Assembly: GCF_020687385.1 (NCBI RefSeq)
Contig: NZ_JAJEQM010000021.1
Span: 1-34,746, forward strand
Source of the DNA: Hominilimicola fabiformis
GTDB taxonomy: Bacteria; Bacillota; Clostridia; UBA1381
DNA: 34,746 nt
Direction of reading: 5' to 3'
Each line of letters begins with the position of its first letter. Position 1 is the stretch's first letter. A program made the translations under genes and the position numbers. This document shows, one piece after another, positions 15,580-23,868 of the stretch. The notes under the pieces were generated by a model, which searched no databases, was not told the origin of the DNA, and saw only the letters and a program-made list of their open reading frames with translations.

Positions 15580-16656
15580 ATGGGATTACCTGAAATTTTG
15601 ATTGAATTTAAGACGAAGGCACAGACTGCGGTAACACGAAGTCAGAACGGAATTGTAGCGGTTATTCTTGAAGATTCAACCAAAGTCGGAGATGAAAATT
15701 TAAGTTATACATATAACTATGAAGCCGATATTGTGAAATCAGACTGGACAACGACAAATCTTGACTACTTGAATAAAATATTTCTCGGCAAACCGAAACG
15801 AGTGCTTGTGGAAAGAGCGGAAACAGGCGAGGACTTCAAAAAGTCATATAACGCCGCCTTGGCACGCCTTAGAAATAAGTCGTGGAACTGGCTGACGTTT
15901 CCGGGATTGGAACCGCATAAAGATTTGACGGAAGAACTGCAGAATTGGATTATAGCACAGAGAGCGGCAAAAAAGACATTCAAAGCGGTTTTGCCTTGTT
16001 CTGCCGCAAATAATGAGGGCATTGTTAACTTTTCCTCGAGCGGTATCAAAGTAGGAGCAAAGACATATTCGGCATATGAATATTGTGCAAGAATTGCAGG
16101 CTTGCTTGCCGGACTGTCAATGACAGAGAGCGCGACATATCAAGTTCTTTCGGAAATTGACTCTATAACGGAGAGCCTTACTCCCAATGAAGATATAGAC
16201 GAAGGTAAGTTTATACTCATCAATGACGGCGAAAAAGTAAAAGTCGCACGAGGTGTAAATTCGCTACACATCTTAAGCGGTGATAAGACCGAAGATATGA
16301 AGAAAATCAAAATTATTGAGGGTATGGACTTAATGCGTGACGATATTCGTTCTGCATTTGAGAATAACTATATCGGAATTAATAACAGCTATGACAATAA
16401 GGTTATGTTTGTAGCTGCTATTAATCAGTATTTTGACGGACTTGTAAGAGAAGGCGTACTGTACGGCGATGCGGAAAATACAGCGGATATAGATGTTAAT
16501 GCACAGCGTGACTGGCTTGCACAAAAATATGATATATCCGAGTACAGTGATGAACAGATTCGTAAGGCAAAGACGGGCAGTTATGTCTTTGTAACGGCGG
16601 ATATAACATTCTGTGATGCAATAGAGGATTTGAAATTTTCTATAAATATGGAGTAA
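15580..16656 (+). CDS. Tail sheath protein (PBSX XkdK-like)
   Basis: 358 aa. GLPEILIEFKTKAQTAVTRS at the start, the middle phrase YCARIAGLLAGLSMTESATY and the end TGSYVFVTADITFCDAIEDL are shared by PBSX-type contractile sheath proteins of Bacillota myophages and tailocins. Subunits stack around the tube and contract on infection. This fixes the particle as a myovirus-type virion. A run of seven Gs precedes the ATG, and the gene begins two bases after the tail terminator's restored stop. Followed by the tube gene after a 15-base gap. Confidence 0.92.
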   Translation: MGLPEILIEFKTKAQTAVTRSQNGIVAVILEDSTKVGDENLSYTYNYEADIVKSDWTTTNLDYLNKIFLGKPKRVLVERAETGEDFKKSYNAALARLRNKSWNWLTFPGLEPHKDLTEELQNWIIAQRAAKKTFKAVLPCSAANNEGIVNFSSSGIKVGAKTYSAYEYCARIAGLLAGLSMTESATYQVLSEIDSITESLTPNEDIDEGKFILINDGEKVKVARGVNSLHILSGDKTEDMKKIKIIEGMDLMRDDIRSAFENNYIGINNSYDNKVMFVAAINQYFDGLVREGVLYGDAENTADIDVNAQRDWLAQKYDISEYSDEQIRKAKTGSYVFVTADITFCDAIEDLKFSINME

Positions 16657-16671
16657 GGGAGGCAGTAAACA

Positions 16672-17124
16672 ATGGCAGGAGAAAGAAAGCTTCCCGCTGT
16701 CGGAAAAGTAATCAGCGGTACGCACGGCTATTTTTGGTGGAACAACAGTATTTGTTATGAAATAACTTCATTTGAAGCAAAAATCAAAACAAACCGTGAA
16801 ACGATAAACTTTTCGGGGCAAATGTGGGACGACAGTAAACTGATGGGTGTGTCCGGTACTTGGACAGCGAAAATAAAAAAGATTTATTCAAGAGGCAAAA
16901 CGTATGCGGAGAAACTTTCGGCGGGTATTGATGAGCGATTGTCGCTTATATCAAAATTGGAGGACCCCGATAACGGCGGTACAGAAAGAGTACAGCTTAT
17001 GTCATGCTGGCTTGATGAACTTACACTTCAGGCATTTGAGAACGGAAAAATTACCGAAGATGAATTTTCGGGCGGATTTGTCGGATTTAAGTATCTTGAT
17101 ACAATCGCTGACCCGTGTGTATAA
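16672..17124 (+). CDS. Tail tube protein (PBSX XkdM-like)
   Basis: 150 aa, the usual size. KVISGTHGYFWWNN, YEITSFEAKIKTNRETINFSG and KLMGVSGTWTAKIKKIYSR are the fingerprint of the XkdM/DUF2001 tube family. It polymerises inside the sheath and carries the DNA. GGGAGGC lies before the ATG. Order sheath-tube-chaperone-tape measure is as in PBSX. Confidence 0.92.
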   Translation: MAGERKLPAVGKVISGTHGYFWWNNSICYEITSFEAKIKTNRETINFSGQMWDDSKLMGVSGTWTAKIKKIYSRGKTYAEKLSAGIDERLSLISKLEDPDNGGTERVQLMSCWLDELTLQAFENGKITEDEFSGGFVGFKYLDTIADPCV

Positions 17125-17146
17125 AGAGATTGTATTTTTAATGATG

Positions 17147-17213
17147 GGGACACTAAAAAATTACGGCTATACAGCTGGTTTTTTATTAAGAAAAAAGGAA
17201 GGGACACTAAAAT
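17147..17213 (+). repeat. Direct repeat GGGACACTAAAA, pair 2, before the chaperone gene
   Basis: Copies at 17147-17158 and 17199-17213 (15 bases identical to 13892-13906). They bracket an AT-rich 40-base spacer and an open frame of 24 codons (17141-17215) whose peptide has GTLK near both ends. The second copy carries the ribosome binding site and start of the chaperone gene. The origin is unknown. Confidence 0.55.
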
Positions 17214-17586
17214 GAATAAGGCTACAAAATTAACATTAGCAGAACTTTTACGACGTAAGGAGCAGATGATTGCGTCAAAGAAAATTAAAAAGACAATGGA
17301 TTTATATATTAAGTCCATTGATTCGGTTATAACGATTGAAGAACCGGACGGAGCACTTTGCCGTGATGCAAATGATATGGAGGCAGGCGAGGGTGATAAA
17401 TATATGTGCTATGAATGTATCAAAGAACCTGACATTAAGTCGAAGGAAGTACAGGACGCATTCGGCTGTGCAGTACCTATGGATATTGTTGAAATTATAT
17501 TTGCACCGGGCGAAATACCGCAGATTGCGATTGAGTGTATGAAACTTGCCGGATATATGGGCGGTGTGGAAGCCGTAAAAAACTAA
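17212..17586 (+). CDS. Tail assembly chaperone, short form (XkdN-like)
   Basis: 124 aa. KLTLAELLRRKEQM, VITIEEPDG, DANDMEAGEGDKYMCYECI and the final GYMGGVEAVKN identify the XkdN/Phage_TAC_5 chaperone that coats the tape measure during tail assembly. The last codons contain A AAA AAC immediately before the stop, a classic -1 frameshift heptamer, so a fraction of ribosomes continue into the following frame. Starts behind AAGGAAGGGA, which is part of a direct repeat. Lies between tube and tape measure as expected. Confidence 0.9.
   Translation: MNKATKLTLAELLRRKEQMIASKKIKKTMDLYIKSIDSVITIEEPDGALCRDANDMEAGEGDKYMCYECIKEPDIKSKEVQDAFGCAVPMDIVEIIFAPGEIPQIAIECMKLAGYMGGVEAVKN
17577..17583 (+). promoter_or_regulatory. 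-1 ribosomal frameshift site A AAA AAC
   Basis: Zero-frame codons are GTA AAA AAC TAA. Slippage by one base gives AAA AAA CTA and enters the frame that stays open to 17756. The zero-frame stop follows directly. Confidence 0.85.
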
Positions 17587-17756
17587 TACAGACGGACGGT
17601 GACCTGCAGCTTATTCATTTCTATCTTCAAAAGGGATTTGATTGGGACAGGCTTGCAAGGTTATCACTGTCTGAAAAAATATTTTTAAAGGCGAGTATGG
17701 AGCTTGCTGTGGAAGAGGAGACGGAGAAGTATAAGGCGTTATTGGGGAGTGGGTGA
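17578..17756 (+). CDS. Tail assembly chaperone C-terminal extension (frameshift product part)
   Basis: This frame has no good start of its own; an ATG at 17535 lies within the chaperone and has no ribosome site. Read through the slippery heptamer it adds about 58 residues (LIQTDGDLQLIHFYLQKGFD, then FLKASMELAVEEETEKYKALL), helical and typical of the T part of phage G/GT chaperones. The full frameshifted protein, 17212-17756, would be about 181 aa. It ends nine bases before the tape measure start, the standard position. Family knowledge: the long form binds the tape measure and recruits tube subunits. Confidence 0.8.
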
Positions 17757-17764
17757 CGTAAAAT

Positions 17765-20700
17765 TTGGCTCGTAATATAGGTGCAACTTTAAGCCTTAAT
17801 AACGGTAATTTTTTCGTCAATATGAAGTCCGCTGTCAATGCGAGCAATAACCTTAGAAACAGTTTAAACGGTACAACGTCGGGAATGAAAAACTTCGGAA
17901 ATCAGTCTTCCGGAGTAGGCGGGGTTATAACCTCGTTGGCATCTAAGGCGGCAGTAGCCGTAGGAGCGTTTGTCGGTGTACGTCAAGCGATAGACTTCGG
18001 CAAAGATGTAGTGAATACCGGCAGAGAGTTTGAACAGGGAATGGCAAACGTATCCGCAATCTCGGGAGCAACAGGTGCAGAACTGACTGCACTTTCCGAG
18101 AAAGCAAAGGAAATGGGTGCTAAAACCAAATTTTCTGCAATAGAAGCGTCAGAGGCTATGTCATATATGGGTATGGCTGGCTGGAATTCGTCGCAGATGA
18201 TTGACGGTATTGCGGGAATAATGAACCTTGCCGCTGCGAGCGGTGAGGAATTAGCCGGTGTATCTGATATTGTAACCGATGCCTTGACCGCTTTCGGACT
18301 GAACGCAAGTGACAGCGGTGAGTTCGCTGATGTTTTGGCGGTTGCAGCGTCAAAGTCAAATACAAATGTATCTTTGCTCGGCGAGTCCTTTAAAAATGTT
18401 GCGGCAACTGCAGGTGCAATGGGATATTCAATGAAAGATACCACCACGGCGCTCGGTCTGATGGCAAATGCCGGAGTTAAAGGTTCGGACGCAGGTACTT
18501 CTCTGAGAGGTGTTATGACAAGGTTGGCGAAACCTACCAAAGAAGTAGATGCGGCTATGTCGGCTTTGGGGATTTCTGCAGTAAATACGGACGGCAGTAT
18601 GAAACCTTTATCTGTGCTTATTCCCGAACTTCAGACACGCTTCTCAACACTTACCGATGCTCAAAAAGGTCAGTATGCAACAATGATTGCCGGAAAAAAT
18701 GCACTGTCGGGATTTCTGTCAATCGTGAATGCAAGTCCTGGTGATTTTTACTCATTGTCTGACGCTATAAATAATTCGGAAGGTGCGGCTTTAAAAATGG
18801 CTGACACTATGAATGACACGGTAAGCGGTAAACTCACACTGTTAAAGTCGCAGTTCGAGGGTGTGAAAATTGCGATATTTGATGCACTCGGTTCATCGCA
18901 GTTTAAAGGCGTTCTTCAGTCTATGTCTGACGGACTCGGTGCATTAACTCCCGCTATTTCTTATGTTACTGTTGCAATAGGAAACGGATTATTTTCTGCA
19001 ATTCAGACAATTTATAATACTGCAAGCACGGTATTTAACGCTGTAAAGAATGCAATTCAAAATAATCAGCCGGCAATAGAACGACTTCATAATGCGTTTG
19101 ATAATGTCAGGAACAGCATTGTAAACGCATTCAGCGGAAACGGTACTGAATTAATTCAGACACTTGCAAATGTAGTAGTACCGAATTTGTGCAATTCACT
19201 TGTGGCAGTGATGAATATTGCTTCGGGTGTAATATCCGCTGCAAGCACACTTTCACCTGTGATTGCCGGAATTGCCGGAGCGGTAACCGCATATAAAATT
19301 GCTGTTGCGGCTGCAAATGTAGTCGAAGGGATAAGAAACGGACTAATTGCATTTTCTGCTGTCATGACAGGAACGCAGGCGGCTGCTTTTGCACCGCTTA
19401 CAACTGCGACTATCGCTCAAATTGCCGCAACTCAGGCACTTAATGTGGTGACGGGAGTGTTCGGTGCAATAATGACGTTTGTCACATCACCGATAGGTCT
19501 TGTTGTTATTGCTATCGGTGCGGTTATTGCGGTGGGTGTTCTGCTCTTTAAACATTGGGACAAGGTAAAGGAAACAGCAAAAAATCTCTGGAACGGTATA
19601 AAGAATGTGTTCAACGGGATAAAAGATACAGTTTCAAATGCTTGGGGTAAAGTCAAGGAAACTGCAGCAAATGTTTGGGACGGTATTAAAAATACGGTAT
19701 CAACAAAACTGAATAACATCAAGAATTCCTATCAGGAACACGGCGGAGGAATAAAAGGTGCAGTCGCCGGTACTATGACAGCAATAAAAGAATATTACAA
19801 GACCGGCTATGATGCAATAAACTCTCTTACAGGCGGAAAACTCGGACAGGTTGTCGAGAGTGTAAAAACAAAACTTTCTCCTATACTGAATACTGTCAAA
19901 GAAAAATTATCAGGCATAAAAGATGTATTTGGCAGTGCCTTTTCAAAAGCCTTTGAATTTGTGAGAAATTCATATAATGAAGGTGCTTTGAAACCGATAG
20001 TGGATAAATGCATAAGTGCATTTAACGGAATAAAGACAAAAATCAGTGAGAAGTTTAACGGGATTAAAGAAACTGTCGGAGAAAAGTTATCGTCAATCGG
20101 TGATGCCGCAAACGGAATAAAAAGCAAAATCGCAGAGAAATTTACTTCGGTAAAAACCGCAGTCACTGAAAAATTTGCAGAAATAAAAACTTCGGTAAGT
20201 ACAGCACTTGCTCCGGTTAAGAATGTAATTTCCGAGATTGTAAATGACGTCAAAGCAACTGTCGGAAAAGTTATTGACGGCATTAAAAATCAAGTATCCG
20301 ATACCGTCTTAAATATACAAACGGTAATATCAAATATTATAGGCGGAATAAAGCAGAATTTTCAAATGTTCTTTGATAACATAAAATCTGTTTTTGAAAA
20401 TATAAAAACGGCAGTGTCAGGAATATTTGAAGGCATTAAAACAACAATATCCGGTGTGTTCCAAGTCATAGTCGGTATATTTACATTGAATACCGAAACT
20501 ATAAAAAACGGTGTGCAGAATGTGATAAGCGGTATTACGTTAATAATTGACGGTGCGAAGAATGTTATAATAAATATTTGGAATATGATAACATTATCCG
20601 CAGGACTTGCTTTTGACAATATAAAGACGGTTGTAACGAATGTTACAGAAGGAATTAAAACAGTAATAGACAGCATACGAACAACATTTCAGAATGTGTT

Positions 20701-21139
20701 TAATTCAGTCAAAAACACAGTGTCAGGCGTCTTTAATTCAATAAAGAGTACAATAAGCAATGTATGGAACGGGATAAAAGGTATTATTAAAACTCCGCAT
20801 ATTGTGCAGACGGGAACTATCAGTATTGCCGGTATCAATACACCGATACCGAAACTCGGCATACAATGGTACGCAAAAGGCGGTATTATGACACGTCCTA
20901 CAATGTTCGGTATGAACGGCGGTTTCCCTATGGTTGGAGGTGAATCCGGAGCAGAGGCAATTCTTCCGCTCGACAGATTTTGGAACACACTGCAGAACTA
21001 TATGAAACCGGTGTCTGCGAATGAGAAACCAAGCATAATAAACCAGATAAATGTTACTGTGTATTCAAACGGCGAAGATGATGATACTTTGGCAAACAAG
21101 GTGGCAAAAAGAATTGTTGAAGTGTTGGAGAATATGTGA
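17765..21139 (+). CDS. Tail tape measure protein
   Basis: 1124 aa. The N-terminal third is the TP901-type tape measure domain (FEQGMANVSAISGATG, LSEKAKEMGAKTKFSA, GVKGSDAGTSLRGVMTRLA). Hydrophobic segments lie around residues 490-600 (SPIGLVVIAIGAVIAVGVLL). From about 600 to 1010 there are many degenerate, mostly 11-residue units of the form NGIKNxF/V, GIKxTVS, making a long helical rod. The end, GGFPMVGGESGAEAILPLD, is also common. It sets tail length and is ejected into the host membrane. By the rule of about 1.5 angstrom per residue the tail would be roughly 170 nm. It uses a TTG start behind GGGAGTGGGTGA. Confidence 0.93.
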   Translation: MARNIGATLSLNNGNFFVNMKSAVNASNNLRNSLNGTTSGMKNFGNQSSGVGGVITSLASKAAVAVGAFVGVRQAIDFGKDVVNTGREFEQGMANVSAISGATGAELTALSEKAKEMGAKTKFSAIEASEAMSYMGMAGWNSSQMIDGIAGIMNLAAASGEELAGVSDIVTDALTAFGLNASDSGEFADVLAVAASKSNTNVSLLGESFKNVAATAGAMGYSMKDTTTALGLMANAGVKGSDAGTSLRGVMTRLAKPTKEVDAAMSALGISAVNTDGSMKPLSVLIPELQTRFSTLTDAQKGQYATMIAGKNALSGFLSIVNASPGDFYSLSDAINNSEGAALKMADTMNDTVSGKLTLLKSQFEGVKIAIFDALGSSQFKGVLQSMSDGLGALTPAISYVTVAIGNGLFSAIQTIYNTASTVFNAVKNAIQNNQPAIERLHNAFDNVRNSIVNAFSGNGTELIQTLANVVVPNLCNSLVAVMNIASGVISAASTLSPVIAGIAGAVTAYKIAVAAANVVEGIRNGLIAFSAVMTGTQAAAFAPLTTATIAQIAATQALNVVTGVFGAIMTFVTSPIGLVVIAIGAVIAVGVLLFKHWDKVKETAKNLWNGIKNVFNGIKDTVSNAWGKVKETAANVWDGIKNTVSTKLNNIKNSYQEHGGGIKGAVAGTMTAIKEYYKTGYDAINSLTGGKLGQVVESVKTKLSPILNTVKEKLSGIKDVFGSAFSKAFEFVRNSYNEGALKPIVDKCISAFNGIKTKISEKFNGIKETVGEKLSSIGDAANGIKSKIAEKFTSVKTAVTEKFAEIKTSVSTALAPVKNVISEIVNDVKATVGKVIDGIKNQVSDTVLNIQTVISNIIGGIKQNFQMFFDNIKSVFENIKTAVSGIFEGIKTTISGVFQVIVGIFTLNTETIKNGVQNVISGITLIIDGAKNVIINIWNMITLSAGLAFDNIKTVVTNVTEGIKTVIDSIRTTFQNVFNSVKNTVSGVFNSIKSTISNVWNGIKGIIKTPHIVQTGTISIAGINTPIPKLGIQWYAKGGIMTRPTMFGMNGGFPMVGGESGAEAILPLDRFWNTLQNYMKPVSANEKPSIINQINVTVYSNGEDDDTLANKVAKRIVEVLENM

Positions 21140-21146
21140 TTTTGAG

Positions 21147-21172
21147 GCTGTCAACTTCTGACGGCTTTTTTC
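21147..21172 (+). terminator. Intrinsic terminator inside the tail operon
   Basis: GCTGTC/GACGGC stem (21147-21152 with 21160-21165, one G-U pair), seven-base loop, then six Ts. Located directly after the tape measure gene. It should reduce expression of everything downstream unless overridden. Confidence 0.7.
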
Positions 21173-21202
21173 TTTGCAGTTTTTTAGGTCGGAGGTGCGA
21201 AT

Positions 21203-21871
21203 TTGGATATATATTTAAGCGTAAATAACAGAGCGGATATATTGAAAATTCCCGTTTTGCCGTCACAGTTTACAATAAGCAAACCACAGTCAACCGAAAC
21301 ATTTGAAACGGTATCGCACGGCGAACTTATGCTGATAGGAAGTCCGAAATTAAAAAGTATTTCTATTTCAAGCTTTTTCCCGATAAGAGATTATCCGTAT
21401 CTGCGTGATAAGTCAATGAAGGGGTGGGAATATGTATATAAAATTGATACATGGATAGATTTGAAACTTCCTATACGCCTTATTATTACAGAAACACCGA
21501 TAAATATGGCTGTTGCGGTCAAGGACTTTAAATACACAATAAAGACAGACGGTGACCTTTGGTACACACTTGATTTAGAGGAGTTTAATCTTCTGAATTA
21601 TGAGGACCAAAGCAATGCGGAGGATGAAATTGATATGGAAGAACTTAATAAACTCAAAGAACAAGTTACATACCTTGTAGGACTTGTTGAAACCCTTGCA
21701 AATCCAATGATATATAACTATATTGATGAAAATATGCCAGAATGGGCACGAAAGAGTGTTCAAAAGGCTGTTAACAAGGGTGTACTCAGCGGAACGGGCG
21801 AAGGATGGAATTTAAAATATGATGATTTGCGTGTAATTGTGTGGTTGGATAGATTGGGGCTGCTTGAATAA
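21203..21871 (+). CDS. XkdP-like tail protein with C-terminal wall-binding-like module
   Basis: 222 aa. Residues 1-130 match the N-terminal part of XkdP/LysM-type tail proteins (FTISKPQSTETFETVSHGEL, LKSISISSFFP, NMAVAVKDFKYTIKTDGDLWYTLDLEEF). Instead of a LysM domain, residues about 140-165 form a coiled coil and 169-222 a module (MIYNYIDENMPEWARKSVQK, KGVLSG, DDLRVIVWLDRLGL) that recurs at the C-terminus of the endolysin. That suggests both proteins bind the same wall component. TTG start at 21203 follows GGAGGTG. One-base overlap with the next gene. Confidence 0.85.
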   Translation: MDIYLSVNNRADILKIPVLPSQFTISKPQSTETFETVSHGELMLIGSPKLKSISISSFFPIRDYPYLRDKSMKGWEYVYKIDTWIDLKLPIRLIITETPINMAVAVKDFKYTIKTDGDLWYTLDLEEFNLLNYEDQSNAEDEIDMEELNKLKEQVTYLVGLVETLANPMIYNYIDENMPEWARKSVQKAVNKGVLSGTGEGWNLKYDDLRVIVWLDRLGLLE

Positions 21872-23451
21872 TGTCATCGGGATTTGATGTTGCGGAACGT
21901 GCAAGAAAAGAAATGCAGGAAATAGGGGGCAAGTGCGGAAATAACAATAAATATACTCATTGGTATTCCGACAATGTTGAAAATATAGGATATAACTTTT
22001 GGTGGTGTGCGGCGTTTGTAAGCTATGTTGTAAGACAGTGCGGTGTTCCGACAAGTATAGTTCCTAATTACTCATACTGCCCTAACTGTATTGATTGGGC
22101 ACGAAAAAACGGCAGACTTCATTCAAAACATCAAGTTACAAATGGTACATATACACCTCACGCAGGAGATATATTTCTGCGTGAGGGACATACCGGAATA
22201 ATTGTTTCCGTAAGCGGTAACAGTTTTACTACTGTTGAAGGTAATACAGGAGGGACAAGCAACTGCAGAACTGTGGGAAGTCATACATGGAGCTTTGCAG
22301 GCGGTAATTATGATTATGTGTTTAATCCGGAATACTCCGATAAGTCAAACGGAACATCATCTTCCGGAAGTATGGAAAGCTATATGTATTCGGAAAATTC
22401 ATACGGCGGAGAAAAAGAACCTACAGCTGTATGGAATAACAGAGTTAAGGAAAACATTCATCCTGCAATGCAGAACCTTACTCCTATTACGCCGACTGAT
22501 GAACTGAGAATGTATGCGAATGATACCGATATAACCGAAATGATAGGAAATTTGTCGTGGAAAAACAGTATATATGAACTTGCAACTACAATGTCTTTTG
22601 ATATAGCGAAAAGTGACGCAACATACCTGAAAGATTTGATGTACACACCGCAAGTCGGCGATATTATCAGAATGGTAACCAATGCAGAGATTTTTCGGGG
22701 AGTAATAACTAAGGCAGATGACGGTGACAAGAACAGTAATAAGTATACTATTGCTGACCTTGGATGGTATCTTAATAAAACAAGTCAGACATATCAGTTT
22801 AAAAATATTTCGGCAGCCAATGCAATTAAAGAAATTTGTAATGACTTGTCTATATCTATTGTCATGCTGCCGGAATTGACTGCAAATATAAAGCAGATAT
22901 ATTTTGATAAAACAGTATCGGATATACTCAAAGATATTCTTGAAAAGTGCGGCGGGAATTATAACTTTGATTTTGTGCCGGAAGGATTGAGAATATACAA
23001 AATCGGAGATTTGACAGCTTATCCCGAATTTCAGGTGGCGAGTAATGTAAGACAGGGATATTCGATTGATTACAGAGGCAATGTAAGCCATAGCACGTCT
23101 ATTGAGGATATGTACAACTCTATTAAAATAACATCTGAAAAGGATAATGTGTATAAGGAATTGATGGTGTTGCAGAACCGTGACCTTATTGATAAATATG
23201 GCTTTTTGCAGAAAATTGTTAAGATAGATACCGAAAAAGAAAATGCCGATACAGTTGCAAAACGTGAGCTCAACGAAAATTCAAAGGTGAATGAAACTTT
23301 TTCGTTTGAAATAGTAGAGAAATATGACAGATATACCAGAGCCGGAGAAGTTATATCGGTAGACGGTGTGAAGTATGCAATCGAAAGCACAAGTCACAGT
23401 TATAAAGACGGCTGGCATTTTGATAAACTGGAGTTGAGTAAACTTGAATGA
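21871..23451 (+). CDS. Tail hub protein (XkdQ-like) with N-terminal CHAP peptidoglycan hydrolase
   Basis: 526 aa fusion. Residues about 1-155 form a CHAP domain with catalytic Cys46 (WWCAAFVSYV), His107 (REGHTGIIV) and Glu123 (TVEGNTGG). Serine/glycine-rich linker at about 158-185. Residues about 205-526 are the XkdQ/gpD-like hub (LSWKNSIYELATTMSFDIAK, QVGDIIRMV, SDILKDILEKCGGNYNF). The hub sits at the tip of the tail, so the enzyme would open the wall during DNA entry. The CHAP part resembles the CHAP of the endolysin at 29514 in spacing and motifs, so the domains may be paralogous. Confidence 0.9.
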   Translation: MSSGFDVAERARKEMQEIGGKCGNNNKYTHWYSDNVENIGYNFWWCAAFVSYVVRQCGVPTSIVPNYSYCPNCIDWARKNGRLHSKHQVTNGTYTPHAGDIFLREGHTGIIVSVSGNSFTTVEGNTGGTSNCRTVGSHTWSFAGGNYDYVFNPEYSDKSNGTSSSGSMESYMYSENSYGGEKEPTAVWNNRVKENIHPAMQNLTPITPTDELRMYANDTDITEMIGNLSWKNSIYELATTMSFDIAKSDATYLKDLMYTPQVGDIIRMVTNAEIFRGVITKADDGDKNSNKYTIADLGWYLNKTSQTYQFKNISAANAIKEICNDLSISIVMLPELTANIKQIYFDKTVSDILKDILEKCGGNYNFDFVPEGLRIYKIGDLTAYPEFQVASNVRQGYSIDYRGNVSHSTSIEDMYNSIKITSEKDNVYKELMVLQNRDLIDKYGFLQKIVKIDTEKENADTVAKRELNENSKVNETFSFEIVEKYDRYTRAGEVISVDGVKYAIESTSHSYKDGWHFDKLELSKLE

Positions 23452-23455
23452 ACAG

Positions 23456-23484
23456 TTGATTTAAAGTATGTGTTGTGGTATAAT
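23456..23484 (+). promoter_or_regulatory. Promoter of the 37-aa unit
   Basis: TTGATT (23456-23461), 17-base spacer ending in TGG (extended -10), perfect TATAAT (23479-23484). Start of RNA is expected near 23491. Confidence 0.75.
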
Positions 23485-23516
23485 ACTCTTCATAACGAGT
23501 AAAGTAGGTGTAAACG

Positions 23517-23630
23517 GTGGAAGAACAAATTAATCAGTCTGTGCGAGTACAGACTGAATTTGAAGAATGGGTAGAAGGCGGATGCAAAAAAGCAGAAGAC
23601 CTAATTAAAGAATCGGAAAAAGAAGATTAA
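23517..23630 (+). CDS. 37-aa acidic small protein or structured small RNA
   Basis: Short open frame from GTG, beginning EEQINQSVRVQTEFEEW and ending KESEKED. It is charged, probably helical and has no membrane segment. AGGTG lies six bases before the GTG. Nothing recognised. The unit is compact: a strong promoter at 23456, a perfect 8-bp hairpin within the frame (23535-23542 with 23549-23556) and a terminator at 23638, giving an RNA of about 175 nt. Either a small phage protein or a regulatory RNA; I cannot tell which. It was probably once next to the XkdR-like gene, before the two-TM cargo gene entered. Confidence 0.5.
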   Translation: MEEQINQSVRVQTEFEEWVEGGCKKAEDLIKESEKED

Positions 23631-23637
23631 GAAGATT

Positions 23638-23665
23638 AAAGCGATTACTTAGGTAGTCGCTTTTA
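23638..23665 (+). terminator. Terminator of the 37-aa unit (repeat copy 1)
   Basis: Stem AAAGCGATTAC/GTAGTCGCTTT (one G-U pair) with a short loop and T-run. Twenty-seven bases (23638-23664) are identical to 24894-24920; the 13 bases 23618-23630 are also repeated just upstream of the second copy. Confidence 0.8.
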
Positions 23666-23772
23666 TAATTGAAAGAATAGTTTATGACCTGAACTATATG
23701 TCAATAAAAATGTAATATTATATAATAACTAACAAGCTTATAATACACTAATATTATAATAAATGATCTGTG

Positions 23773-23801
23773 TTGACAATATTTGTTTATTTTGCTATAA
23801 T
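23773..23801 (+). promoter_or_regulatory. Perfect consensus sigma-70 promoter
   Basis: TTGACA (23773-23778), exactly 17 bases, TATAAT (23796-23801). The strongest-looking promoter in the window; it serves only the two-TM cargo gene. Confidence 0.85.
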
Positions 23802-23868
23802 TGTTATGGATTATGAGAAATAAAATATATTTTCAATGTGTATGAGGTATATAATCAAAGGGGATATA

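Noticed and set aside
17141-17215. 24-aa peptide gene before the tail chaperone
   Set aside because: Weak ribosome site, no family; better explained by the pair of direct repeats it spans.
17983-18540. 185-codon minus-strand frame opposite the tape measure
   Set aside because: Alanine/serine-rich mirror of the tape measure codons; no start signals.
19560-20800. Repeated units suggesting a tandem-repeat or CRISPR-like array
   Set aside because: They are degenerate coding repeats of the tape measure rod, with no identical repeat-spacer pattern.
22399-23091. 230-codon open frame on the minus strand
   Set aside because: It is opposite the XkdQ-like hub, whose motifs are clear; cysteine- and isoleucine-rich nonsense with no ribosome site.
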